The position numbers and the translations under genes are program-made. DNA of 64,000 bases. It comes from Piscinibacter sp. (GTDB lineage: Bacteria > Pseudomonadota > Gammaproteobacteria > Burkholderiales > Burkholderiaceae_C). The stretch covers positions 41,006 through 105,005 of the forward strand of contig JAGOAS010000015.1 of NCBI GenBank assembly GCA_017983795.1, read 5' to 3'. The notes below the pieces were generated by a model. It had not been told where the DNA came from and did no database searches. It worked only from the letters and a program-made list of their open reading frames with translations. Numbering within the stretch: position 1 is the first letter of the stretch; the number at the start of each line of letters is the position of its first letter. This document shows positions 1 to 8,156 of the stretch, one piece after another.

Positions 1-1137
1 GCGCGCGTGCGCGCCGACGCGCCGATGCGCGCCAACACGCGGCTCGAGCTGTGGCGCGCCGACGGCAGCCTGCTCTACGCGGACGCCCGCAGCGGCGTGC
101 ACGCGATGTCGGCCCACACCCATGCCATCGACTTCGACGTCCCCGCGCCGCAGTTGTCCGGCGGCGTGCTGAAGGCGCGCTACACGATGGATTTCGCCGG
201 CGACGCCAAGTTCGGCAACCAGTGGGTGCTCGTCTTCGTGGTCGTCACGCTGCTGGCCGGCGTGCTGGTGGCCGCCGGCAGCCGCTGGCACGTGCGGCGC
301 GCGCTGCAGCCGCTGCATGCGCTGGCCGCGCAGACGCGCGCCATCTCGCCGAGCCGGCTCGACCAGCGCCTGCACCTGGCCGACCCGGCCGAGGAACTGC
401 TGCCCTGGGTCGAGCAGTTCAACGCGCTGATGGACCGGCTCGAGCGGGCGGTGTCGCAGCTGGAGGCTTTCAACGCCGACGTGGCGCACGAGCTGCGCAC
501 GCCGCTGGCCGCGCTGATCGGCCACACCGAGGTGGCGCTGTCGCGCGAGCGGTCGGCCGAGGAGCTGCACGAGACCCTGCTGAGCAGCCTCGAGGAGGCG
601 CAGCGCCTGTCGGCGATGGTCAACGACATGCTGTTCCTCTCGCAGGCCGACCGCGGCGCGACCGCGCGGCGCGGCGCGCCCACGAGCCTGGCGGCGCTGG
701 CGGCGCAGGTGGTGGAGTTCCACGAGGGCGTCGCCGAGGAGGCCGGGCTGGCCATGCGCATCGAGGGCGATGCGCAGGCCGCGGTCGACGAGCCGCTGGT
801 CAAGCGCGCGCTCTCCAACCTGCTGTCCAACGCGATTCGCTACGCGCCGCGCGGCTCCACGCTGGTGCTGCGCATCGCGCCGGAGGAGGGGCAGCAGCTG
901 CGCGTCGAGGTCGAGAACGCCGGCGAGACGATCGCGCCGCAGCACCTGCCGCGCCTGTTCGACCGCTTCTTCCGCGCCGACGCGGCGCGCTGCTGCGACG
1001 GCCGCGACGGCCAGGCCCACCACGGCCTGGGGCTGGCCATCGTCGCGGCCATCGCGCGCATGCACGGCGGCCGGCCGCTGGCCGAATCCTGCCAAGGGCG
1101 CACGCGCGTCGGCTTCACGCTGCTGGCGCAGGGCTGA
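1..1137 (+). CDS. Sensor histidine kinase, heavy-metal (CusS/CopS) type, 5' end cut
   Basis: The reading frame is open to the left edge, so the N-terminus and first membrane segment lie outside the window. What remains is a periplasmic stretch, one membrane segment (WVLVFVVVTLLAGVLVAAG, bases 223-279), a HAMP linker, the H-box FNADVAHELRTPL (phospho-accepting His codon at 487), the N-box (LLSNAIRYAP) and an ATP-lid with GLGLAIV. This order and the HAMP/H-box wording fit inner-membrane kinases that sense copper, silver or other metals and phosphorylate an OmpR-type regulator, presumably encoded just upstream. The C-terminus is complete. The metal specificity is inference from family resemblance only. 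Confidence 0.85.
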   Translation, partial: ARVRADAPMRANTRLELWRADGSLLYADARSGVHAMSAHTHAIDFDVPAPQLSGGVLKARYTMDFAGDAKFGNQWVLVFVVVTLLAGVLVAAGSRWHVRRALQPLHALAAQTRAISPSRLDQRLHLADPAEELLPWVEQFNALMDRLERAVSQLEAFNADVAHELRTPLAALIGHTEVALSRERSAEELHETLLSSLEEAQRLSAMVNDMLFLSQADRGATARRGAPTSLAALAAQVVEFHEGVAEEAGLAMRIEGDAQAAVDEPLVKRALSNLLSNAIRYAPRGSTLVLRIAPEEGQQLRVEVENAGETIAPQHLPRLFDRFFRADAARCCDGRDGQAHHGLGLAIVAAIARMHGGRPLAESCQGRTRVGFTLLAQG

Positions 1138-1168
1138 GGTGCGCGCGGGAGTTCTGGCGCCTCTGCCC

Positions 1169-1197
1169 TTGCATCGCGGATGCAGAAATCTGTATCG
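1169..1197 (+). promoter_or_regulatory. Possible promoter and operator of the VapB-like gene
   Basis: TTGCAT (1169-1174) and TGTATC (1191-1196) are 16 bases apart and resemble sigma-70 -35 and -10 boxes. A perfect short inverted repeat GCATC-GCG-GATGC (1171-1183) overlaps the -35 and could bind the ribbon-helix-helix antitoxin. Transcription would begin about at the ATG at 1205, making the message almost leaderless. Motif inspection only. Confidence 0.35.
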
Positions 1198-1204
1198 TCG
1201 CTTG

Positions 1205-1441
1205 ATGAAAACCACCCTGGATCTCGATGATCAGCTTCTCGCCGACGCCAAGGCGTTTGCGGCCCAGCAGCGCACGAGTCTGACGCGCGTGATCGAAGAA
1301 AGGCTGCAACTGCGACTTCACGCGAAGGCCGCTGCCGCGGAGCGGCAGCGGGTCCGCCTGATGTCAGCGTGCTCGTCGCTGCGTCGCGCGCCGATCACCC
1401 GCACCATGCCGTGGCGCGCGCCTGGCTCGAGGAGGCCCTGA
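1205..1441 (+). CDS. VapB-type antitoxin, C-terminus replaced by a deletion junction
   Basis: The first about 45 residues (MKTTLDLDDQLLADAKAFAA, then RTSLTRVIEERLQLRL) are a standard ribbon-helix-helix antitoxin of the VapB/DUF2191 kind: a beta strand that binds DNA, then two helices. From about residue 50 (after AERQRVRL) the frame runs into sequence that in another frame encodes the start of a PIN toxin, so the toxin-binding tail is missing and the remaining 28 residues are meaningless. The frame ends at 1441. The N-terminal DNA-binding part could still be made. The partner toxin next to it is broken. Confidence 0.6.
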   Translation: MKTTLDLDDQLLADAKAFAAQQRTSLTRVIEERLQLRLHAKAAAAERQRVRLMSACSSLRRAPITRTMPWRAPGSRRP

Positions 1442-1736
1442 CCGCGTCCGGGGCGGGTGCAGCCTTCGCGCTGATGCCGGTGGTGCTGGCCGGCTTCCTG
1501 CGGCTGGTGACCAGCCCGAAGATCTTTCATCTGGCGACGCCGGTCGAAGATGCCGTGGCCTTCGTCGATGCGCTGCTGGCATCGCCCGGCGTGCGACTGG
1601 CGGCCCTGGGTCCGGAGTGGCCAAGACTGCGGCAGCTGTCGCCCACTCGGGCGAGCACCTCGTCAGCTTCGATCGGGACGTCAGGAAGCTGCTCGCGCGC
1701 AGCCAGTTCACGCTGCTGCAGAATCGCGCCGCATGA
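1351..1736 (+). pseudogene. VapC-type PIN-domain toxin remnant
   Basis: In frame 1 from about 1351 the translation PPDVSVLVAASRADHPHH, followed by SGFLRLVTSPKIF-like text, is the N-terminal half of a VapC PIN ribonuclease, including its first acidic residue (codon 1360). No start codon precedes it. At about 1620 the homology jumps to frame 3, giving AVAHSGEHLVSFDRDVRKLL and a stop at 1734-1736. Compared with intact family members from memory, about 15 residues between the halves are gone, including the conserved NLVPDA-like Asp. Both the antitoxin/toxin junction and the middle of the toxin are therefore deleted, and the gene cannot give an active nuclease. The last four bases overlap the start of the GST gene. 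Confidence 0.7.
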
Positions 1737-2374
1737 TGCAACTGCACTACTTTCCCGGCAACGCCAGCATGACGCCGCACATGCTGCTCGAGGAGCTGGG
1801 CGTGCCGCACCAGCTTGTGCTGGTCGACCGCGCGAACAACGGCCAGCGTTCGCCCGCCTACCTGGCGCTCAACCCGAACGGCAAGATCCCGGTGCTGGTC
1901 GACGGCGCGCTGGTGCTCTACGAGACCGCGGCGATCGTGCTGCACCTGGTCGACACGCACCCGCAGGCACGGCTCGCGCCGGCCGTCGGCACAGCCGAGC
2001 GCGCCGTGTTCTACAAGTGGCTGATGTGGCTGTCGAACACGCTGCAGGCCGAGATGCCGCTGTACTACTACAGCGAGCGCTGGGCCGACGGCGCGGAGGG
2101 CGCGGCGCAGGTGAAGCGGCATGCCGAGTTGCACATCGCCGCGCTGATCGACCAGCTCGAGGCCGAGCTGGCGCGCCATGGCGGGCCGTGGTTCGGGGGC
2201 GAGCGCTTCAGCGCGCTCGACCCCTACGTGCTGATGCTGTGCCGCTGGACGCGCGGTATGGCGCGCCCGGCGCGCACGCTGCCGCGCCTGGGCGAGTATC
2301 TGCAGCGCATGCTGGCGCGGCCCGCGGTGCAGCGTGTATTCGCCAGCGAAGGGCTGACGCAGCCCTACGTCTGA
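1733..2374 (+). CDS. Glutathione S-transferase family protein
   Basis: A 213-residue cytosolic GST. The N-terminal thioredoxin-like domain (residues 1-80) has the expected MQLHYFPGNASMTPHMLLEE start, the cis-proline region GKIPVLVDG and the glutathione-contact YETAAI. The all-helical C-terminal domain carries FSALDPYVLMLC, matching the conserved N-capping box. Two adjacent ATG codons (1733 and 1736) can start it. It probably conjugates or reduces electrophiles, but the substrate is not readable. The 3' end overlaps the convergent nitroreductase gene by ten bases. Confidence 0.85.
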   Translation: MMQLHYFPGNASMTPHMLLEELGVPHQLVLVDRANNGQRSPAYLALNPNGKIPVLVDGALVLYETAAIVLHLVDTHPQARLAPAVGTAERAVFYKWLMWLSNTLQAEMPLYYYSERWADGAEGAAQVKRHAELHIAALIDQLEAELARHGGPWFGGERFSALDPYVLMLCRWTRGMARPARTLPRLGEYLQRMLARPAVQRVFASEGLTQPYV

Positions 2375-3024
2375 GCCGGCGCCGCCGGCAGGCCCACCGT
2401 CTGCGCCAGCAGCAACTGCTGGTCGGCGCCCAGGCCCATCGCGGCGGCGAGCGCGCGGTGGTCGAACCAGGCGCGGATCACCGCGGCCAGGCCCTGCGCG
2501 GCGCAGGCGAGGTAGACGTTCTGCGCCATCGCGCCGGCGGCGGTGAACGCGAAGGCCTCGCGCTGCGCGGCCGGCACCATCTTCATGCGCGCGTGGTCGG
2601 CCACGTAAACGAGGTCCAGCGGCGCGCTGTCGACGAAATCCTGGTAGCCGGTGACGCGCCGCACGTCGCTCGCGGCGACGTGCAGCAGCGCATGCGCGGC
2701 CGGGTCGTAGCGGTACAGGCCGTCGGCCATGGCGGCGTAGACGTCGACCTCCTGCGCGTTCAGCGCGCTCGGCGCGGTGCGGCCGCCGAGCTCGGGCCGG
2801 TTGATGCCGGCGGCGGCCCAGAGCAGATCGGCAAGCTGCTGCGGCGTGAGCGGCCCGGGCGCGAACTCGCGCTGCGACTGGCGCTGCATCAGCGCCTCGA
2901 CGAGCGGCTTGCCGCCATGCCGGCGCGCGGCGGGCAGCGTGATGGTGCGTGCGGCATCGGCCGGCGCGCCGTGCGGCTTCAACTGGCCCAGCATGCCGAG
3001 GGCGAGCTTGGTGAGGGTATTCAT
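2365..3024 (-). CDS. Nitroreductase family protein (SagB/ThcOx type)
   Basis: A 219-residue FMN-dependent oxidoreductase-fold protein. The signature QRQSQREFAPGPLTPQQLADLLWAAAGIN near residue 48 is typical of the SagB/ThcOx branch, and the middle of the protein (Y-x-YDPAAHALL) fits the same branch. The ATG at 3024 begins just before a short hydrophobic helix. These proteins reduce or oxidise small substrates using NAD(P)H. No cluster for peptide cyclisation or other SagB partners is nearby, so a housekeeping redox role is more likely. It is a single gene, convergent with the GST gene. Confidence 0.8.
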   Translation of the reverse strand: MNTLTKLALGMLGQLKPHGAPADAARTITLPAARRHGGKPLVEALMQRQSQREFAPGPLTPQQLADLLWAAAGINRPELGGRTAPSALNAQEVDVYAAMADGLYRYDPAAHALLHVAASDVRRVTGYQDFVDSAPLDLVYVADHARMKMVPAAQREAFAFTAAGAMAQNVYLACAAQGLAAVIRAWFDHRALAAAMGLGADQQLLLAQTVGLPAAPAQT

Positions 3025-3067
3025 CGCGCCAGCGTAGGCCGGCGCGCGCCGGCGGCATTGCGTGGCG

Positions 3068-4402
3068 TCAACCGCGCGCGGCGAGGCCGAGCCGTTCGCG
3101 CCAGTGCGCCAGCTGCGGCGTGTGGCCGCGCGCCAGCGCCCGCTCGTTGAGCAGCGCGCGGCCCAGCGGCCGGCTGCCGCCGGGCAGGGCGCAGGCGGCC
3201 AGCAGCGTGAGCTCGATGAGATCGCGCTGCGCATGGCTGCCGCCGAAGCGGTGCGCCGTCTCGCGCAGCGGCGCGAGCAGCGCGATGCTGCCGGCCGCAT
3301 CGCCGGCGTCGAAGGCGAGCAGGCCGCGCATCAGCGGCAGGCCGACTTCGCGCGCCATCGCCGCGTTGGCGTCGCTGCCGCGTTCGGCGCGGCGCTGCAC
3401 GGCGCCGAGCAGCGCCTGCGTGGCGGCGCCCTCACCCGTGCCGATCAGCGTCATCAGCGCGTGCGCGTCGTTGAAGGCCGAATGGCCGGCGTCGCGCGGC
3501 GTGAGATCCCAGCCCTGGGCCAGATCGTTCCAGCGCGCGCCGACGTCCGCGCCGAGCAGCTTCAGGCGCCACAACAAGGCCGCACCGTCGAGGCGCTGCA
3601 GCGTCAGCACGGCATGTGCGCTGCCCTGGTGGGCGTCGTGCAGCGCGAGTGCGCCGTCGAGGTCCATCGCCTCCAGGTGGAACAGCGCGAGGTGCCACCA
3701 CAAGTGCCCGGCGAAGCCGTTGCCCTCGGCCCAGCCGGGCTGCTGCGCGCGCAGCCAGGCCTGGCCTTCGGCGTGGCGACCCTGCATCTCCATCACGTGG
3801 GCGACGGCGTGCGTGGCCCAGGGCACTTTCGCAGCGCCGGCCAGCGCCTCGCGCCCCACGCCTTCCGCCTGCGCGTACAGGCCGCATTCCTCCAGGCCGA
3901 AGGCGTGCATGCCCAGCAGGTAGGGGCGCAGCGCATCGTCGGCCGGCCACTCGGGCAGCACGCGCGCGACGCGGCCGCGCAGGTTGCGCGCATCGCCGCG
4001 GTAGAAGTCGAACAGGTGCGCCCATTGCAGCGCGTACAGGTCGCGCGGGTGTTCGAGCAGGATCTGCTCCCAGGCCGCGCAGGCGCCATGCCAGTCGCCC
4101 GCCGCGCAGCGGCTCGCCGCGGCCCACAGCGCGCGCTCGCGCTCGGGCGCGTCGGCGGCGAGCAGGTCGGCCTGTTCGAGCGCGGCGCGCACGTCGGGCA
4201 GCAGCGAGGGTTCGGTGAGCGAGAGCAGGAAGCTCGCGCGCATCACGTGCGGCAGCATCCAGCCGGGGTCGGCGGCGATGGCGGCATCGATGTCGGCGAT
4301 CGGCGCATCGAAGAAGGAGCACATGCGCCACAGCGCGGTCTCGGCGTGTTCCAGCGCTTGCTGCGAGGCCGTGCCGACGGGGTTGCCGCGACGGTCGTTC
4401 AT
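3068..4402 (-). CDS. Tetratricopeptide repeat protein, TTC38-like
   Basis: A 444-residue soluble protein made of helical repeats. It resembles the TTC38 family, with the conserved stretches MLPHVMRASFLLSL, YALQWAHLFDFYRGD, HAVAHVMEMQGRHAEG and HLWWHLALFHLE spaced through the chain. No signal peptide is visible. The ATG at 4402 was chosen because upstream codons are not family-like. The molecular role of TTC38 proteins is unknown; TPR scaffolds normally bind other proteins. The gene stands 43 bases from the nitroreductase start on the same strand. Confidence 0.75.
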   Translation of the reverse strand: MNDRRGNPVGTASQQALEHAETALWRMCSFFDAPIADIDAAIAADPGWMLPHVMRASFLLSLTEPSLLPDVRAALEQADLLAADAPERERALWAAASRCAAGDWHGACAAWEQILLEHPRDLYALQWAHLFDFYRGDARNLRGRVARVLPEWPADDALRPYLLGMHAFGLEECGLYAQAEGVGREALAGAAKVPWATHAVAHVMEMQGRHAEGQAWLRAQQPGWAEGNGFAGHLWWHLALFHLEAMDLDGALALHDAHQGSAHAVLTLQRLDGAALLWRLKLLGADVGARWNDLAQGWDLTPRDAGHSAFNDAHALMTLIGTGEGAATQALLGAVQRRAERGSDANAAMAREVGLPLMRGLLAFDAGDAAGSIALLAPLRETAHRFGGSHAQRDLIELTLLAACALPGGSRPLGRALLNERALARGHTPQLAHWRERLGLAARG

Positions 4403-4528
4403 GGCAGATGCGTCACCGAGCGCGGCGCGGGCGCGGCCTGCCGGTCTGCGCGCCGCCCGATATCGGTGCTCGACCGGCAGGCCACGCCCGGCCGATGCCG
4501 CTCTCCGAAGCCACGAGACGAGCACCCA

Positions 4529-5929
4529 TCACAAAGGCGGCCGAGGCCAGGGCCGCTGCGCGGGCCGCAGCCGCTCCCACAGGCGCGCCACCTGCAGCAC
4601 GCCGAGGTCGTCATGGCGCTGCCCGCTGATCTGCAGGCCGATGGGCAGGCCGGCGCTCGTGTAGCCGCAGTTGATGCTGGCCGAAGGCTGCTCGCTCATG
4701 TTGAAGGGCAGCGTGAAGCCGATGTGCTCGAGCGGGTGCGCCGGGTCGTTGGTGGGCGAGGCCCACTCGGCAGCGTAAGCCACCACCGGCGAGGTCGGGC
4801 TGATCAGCACGTCGAAGGGCGCGCAGGCGGCCACCGCGGCTTCGCGCATCGCGCCCATCTGGCTGTAGCCGCGGAACACCTGCTCGCCGCTGAGATTCGC
4901 GCCGCCGCGCGCCCATTCGAGGATGAAGGGCAGCACGCGCGCGCGGCGCTCTTCCGGCAGCGCCGAGATGTCCAGCCAGCTGCGGCAGCGCCAGAAGGCG
5001 TCCATGCCGTCGATCATCGCGCGCGTCATGAAGGGCGCGATCGGCTCGACGATCGCGCCGGCGTCGGCAAAGCGCTGCGCCGCGGCCTCGACCGCCGCGC
5101 GCGTCTCGGGCTCGACGGGCAGGCCCCAGCCGGCGTCGAGCTGCAAGCCGATGCGCAGGCCCTTGGCATCGCGGTCGAGTCGATGCCAGGCGATGTCCTG
5201 CCAGGGCAGGCTCATGGTGTCGCGCGCATCGGGGCGGGAGAGCACGCCCATCATCAATGCTGCATCGACCACCGTGCGCGTCATCGGCCCGGCCACGCGG
5301 CCGGCATAGGGCGGGAAGATCGGGATGCGCCCCAGGCTGGGCTTGAGCGCGAAGATGCCGCACCAGGCCGCCGGCAGGCGCACCGAGCCGCCGATGTCGG
5401 TGCCGACGTGCAGCGGCCCGTAGCCGGCCGCCGCAGCCGCACCGGCGCCGGCGCTGCTGCCGCCGGGGTTCTTCGTCAGATCCCAGGGGTTGCGCGTCAG
5501 CGCATGGAAGCTCGACAGCCCCGAGGACAGCATGCCGTAGTCGGGCATGGTGGTCTTGCCGAGAATCACCGCACCGGCCTCGCGCAGCCGCGCGGCCGGC
5601 GGTGCGTCCTGCGCGGCCGGCACGAGCTCGGTGGCGGCGGTGCCCAGCGGCACGGGAACGCCGCGCGTGGCGATGTTCTCCTTGATGGTCGCCGGCACGC
5701 CGTCGAGCGCGCCGAGCGGCTCGCCCTTCAGCCAGCGCGCTTGCGACGCCTCGGCCTGCGCCAGCGCGGCCGCCGCATCGAGCGCATAGGTGGCGTGCAG
5801 GTGCGGCTCCCAGCGCTCGATGTGCGCGAGCACGGCGCGCAGCACCTCCACCGGGCCGAGCCGGCGCGTGCGGTAGGCGTCGCTCAGTTCGGCGGCGCTC
5901 AGGTCATGCAGCTCATGCAGTTCGGCCAT
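4529..5929 (-). CDS. Amidase, amidase-signature family
   Basis: A 466-residue cytosolic hydrolase of the GatA/fatty-acid-amide-hydrolase fold. The Ser-cisSer-Lys triad is readable: Lys83 in GVPATIKEN, Ser158 in NPGGSSAG and Ser182 in TDIGGSVRLP, with the usual 24-residue spacing between the two serines. It hydrolyses a carboxamide or short-chain amide. GatB/GatC genes are absent, so it is not the tRNA amidotransferase subunit. The gene is 10 bases from the TonB-receptor stop and may be transcribed with that operon. Confidence 0.87.
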   Translation of the reverse strand: MAELHELHDLSAAELSDAYRTRRLGPVEVLRAVLAHIERWEPHLHATYALDAAAALAQAEASQARWLKGEPLGALDGVPATIKENIATRGVPVPLGTAATELVPAAQDAPPAARLREAGAVILGKTTMPDYGMLSSGLSSFHALTRNPWDLTKNPGGSSAGAGAAAAAGYGPLHVGTDIGGSVRLPAAWCGIFALKPSLGRIPIFPPYAGRVAGPMTRTVVDAALMMGVLSRPDARDTMSLPWQDIAWHRLDRDAKGLRIGLQLDAGWGLPVEPETRAAVEAAAQRFADAGAIVEPIAPFMTRAMIDGMDAFWRCRSWLDISALPEERRARVLPFILEWARGGANLSGEQVFRGYSQMGAMREAAVAACAPFDVLISPTSPVVAYAAEWASPTNDPAHPLEHIGFTLPFNMSEQPSASINCGYTSAGLPIGLQISGQRHDDLGVLQVARLWERLRPAQRPWPRPPL

Positions 5930-5939
5930 GCGGCGATCC

Positions 5940-8156
5940 TCACAGTTTCATCTCGAGCCGCAGCGTCGCATTCAGGTCTGTGCGGCCGACCGTATTGACC
6001 GTCTGCAACTGCGAGCCCTGCAGCACGCTCACGGTGCCGACGCTGTCGATCGGCACGAGGTTGGCGAGCGAGAGACGCAGCCGCGTGCCAGCGTCGATCT
6101 GCCACAGCACATAGGCATCGAGCACGCGGCGCAGGCCCAGCTCCTGGCTCTGGAACTCGGTGAGCTGGGTGCGGTAGCCGGGCGTGAGGCCCAGCGAGCC
6201 GCCCACCGTCCAGGGCGTGCCGCGGAAGCGGTAGTCGGCGCCGAGGTTGCCCACCGCGTGCGGCTGCTGGTCGATGCGGTTGTCGGGGCCGGGCACCGAC
6301 TCGACGCGCGAGCGGTACAGGCTCAGGTTCATGCGCAGGTCCAGCGGCAGCCAGTCGGGTTGCAGCTCGGTGAGGCGGAACTTGGCGTCGAACTCGACGC
6401 CCTCCACCGTCGCGCGGCCGAGGTTGCGCGGCCGCGAGACCCAGCGCGGCTCGCCGGCCCAGGGCACGTCTTCCAGCGCGGTGACGTTGCGGATCAGGTC
6501 GCGGATGCGGCGGTGGAACAGGTTCACCGAGACGATGCCGCCGTTGGCGAGGTAGCGCTCCAGCGCGAGGTCGATGCCGTGCGACTGCTCGGGCTTGAGC
6601 TCGGGGTTGCCGGCGCGGTCGGGCGAGGAGGCGACGTTGCCGCCGGGCACCGGGTAGAGCGTGTTGAGTGCCGGCAGCGCGATCAGGTTGCGCAGCGTCG
6701 GCGCGCGGTAGCTCTGCGTCAGCGACAGGCGCAGCTGGTCGCGCCTGGGCGCATCGAAGCGCCACACCAGATGCGCCAGCGGCGAGATCACGCTGCTGCG
6801 GTTGTCCACCGGCGTGTCGCCGCTGTCACTGGTCGAGCGGATCGTCTCGACGCGCAGCCCCGCATAGGCCGACCAGTCGCGCGCCGGATCCCATTCGTCC
6901 TGCAGGTAGAGCGCGCGGCGCCGCGTGCGTGCCGACATGTCGATGCCGGTGGCGCCTTCCTGCAGCGCTCCGTCGAGCCAGGTGGCGTCGTCTTCGCGGC
7001 GCTGCGCGCCTTCCATCTCCCAGCCGCCGACCAGGTTGTGGCCGCTCCCGAGGCTGTGCAGCAGCTTGCCCGCGAGCGACCAGGAGCGGTCGCGGATGCT
7101 GGTTTCGTTGCGCACGTCCAGCACCGGCGAAGCGTCGGCCGCGAACTGGTTCAGCGTCGAGCCCGCGTCGGCGCTGAAGTGCCCGGCGCCGCCGCGCAGC
7201 TCGATGCGCGTGTCGGGCCCGATGCGGCGCGTCAGCTGCAGGTTCAGGCGTGCGATGTCGTACGAGGACGAGCTCGCGCCGGCGCGCGTGGCATAGGGCG
7301 CGGCCGGCGCAGCACCAATCGCCGCCAGCGTGCCTTCGCTCTCGCCGCGCGACTGCCCGTGCATCAGGAAGGGCTGCAGCGTGAACTGCTCGCCGGGGCC
7401 GAGCCGCCACTGGAAGCGCGAGGAGGCGTTGATGCGCCGGCGCACCGAGCTGGCGAGGTCTTCGTCGAGCTGGTCGAGCGTCACCGCGCCGCTGCCGGTG
7501 TCGACGAAGGTGGTGCGCGTGGCGGTGTCGGTGCGATCGTGGTTCTCGCTCGCGTTGACGCTGACGTTGAAGCTGCCGTCCTCGCCGAACAGACCGTCGC
7601 GCGAGAGCGAGAGCTGCGGTGAGAGCCGGCCGCGCTCCAGGCTCAGCGCGGGGCGCAGCTCGGTATTGCGCCGGCGCAGCGGCTCGCGCAGGATGATGTT
7701 GATGGTGCCGGCGATGGCGCGCGTGCCGGTCTCGGCGGTGGGTGCGCGCAGCAGCTCGATGCGCTCGACCATGTCGGGCGAGATCTGATCGATCGAGAAG
7801 CCCGGCGGCGGGCGTTCGCCGTCGATGAGGATCTGCGTGTAGCCGCTGCCCATGCCGCGCATGCGCAGATCGCCGCCGCGGCCGGGCCGGCCGCCCTGCG
7901 TGACGCCGGGCAGGCGGCGGATCACGTCGCCCAGCGTGCTGTCGCCGTACTGCTCGATCTCCTGGCGGCCGATCACGATCTTGGCCGCGCTGGCGTTGCG
8001 GCGCATCTCGGTGGGGTCGTCGCGCCGACCCTGCACTTCCACTCTCTCCAGCGAGGTCGACGCCGGCGCCGAGGCGGCCGCCGCCGGTGCCGCCGGCTGC
8101 GCGTGTGCGGCCGGCGCAAGGGCCAGCGCGGCCAGGGCGAGAAGCGCCGGCCTCAC
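5940..8156 (-). CDS. TonB-dependent outer-membrane receptor
   Basis: A 738-residue receptor that starts with GTG at 8156, overlapping the stop of the binding-protein gene as GTGA. This start gives a clean signal peptide (RPALLALAALALAPAAHA, cleavage before Gln20). A plug domain follows at about residues 45-160 (EQYGDSTLGDVIRRLPGV, then MRGMGSGYTQILIDGERPP and PTAETGTRAIAGTINIIL), then a 22-strand-type barrel to the C-terminus. Because it is translationally coupled to an ABC binding protein and ATPase, it probably brings the same substrate across the outer membrane. The C-terminal residue is Leu rather than the usual Phe. The substrate is unknown. Confidence 0.88.
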   Translation of the reverse strand: MRPALLALAALALAPAAHAQPAAPAAAASAPASTSLERVEVQGRRDDPTEMRRNASAAKIVIGRQEIEQYGDSTLGDVIRRLPGVTQGGRPGRGGDLRMRGMGSGYTQILIDGERPPPGFSIDQISPDMVERIELLRAPTAETGTRAIAGTINIILREPLRRRNTELRPALSLERGRLSPQLSLSRDGLFGEDGSFNVSVNASENHDRTDTATRTTFVDTGSGAVTLDQLDEDLASSVRRRINASSRFQWRLGPGEQFTLQPFLMHGQSRGESEGTLAAIGAAPAAPYATRAGASSSSYDIARLNLQLTRRIGPDTRIELRGGAGHFSADAGSTLNQFAADASPVLDVRNETSIRDRSWSLAGKLLHSLGSGHNLVGGWEMEGAQRREDDATWLDGALQEGATGIDMSARTRRRALYLQDEWDPARDWSAYAGLRVETIRSTSDSGDTPVDNRSSVISPLAHLVWRFDAPRRDQLRLSLTQSYRAPTLRNLIALPALNTLYPVPGGNVASSPDRAGNPELKPEQSHGIDLALERYLANGGIVSVNLFHRRIRDLIRNVTALEDVPWAGEPRWVSRPRNLGRATVEGVEFDAKFRLTELQPDWLPLDLRMNLSLYRSRVESVPGPDNRIDQQPHAVGNLGADYRFRGTPWTVGGSLGLTPGYRTQLTEFQSQELGLRRVLDAYVLWQIDAGTRLRLSLANLVPIDSVGTVSVLQGSQLQTVNTVGRTDLNATLRLEMKL

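Noticed and set aside
2365-3024. SagB-type dehydrogenase of a peptide-toxin cluster
   Set aside because: No precursor peptide, cyclodehydratase or docking protein gene is nearby, so a biosynthetic cluster is not supported.
4529-5929. GatA subunit of tRNA amidotransferase
   Set aside because: No GatB or GatC genes nearby and the N- and C-terminal parts differ from GatA; a general amidase is more likely.
3062-5998. A 978-codon open frame on the plus strand
   Set aside because: It is antisense to the TPR and amidase genes, has no family resemblance and is rich in Arg/Ala/His, as expected from the reverse of GC-rich coding DNA.
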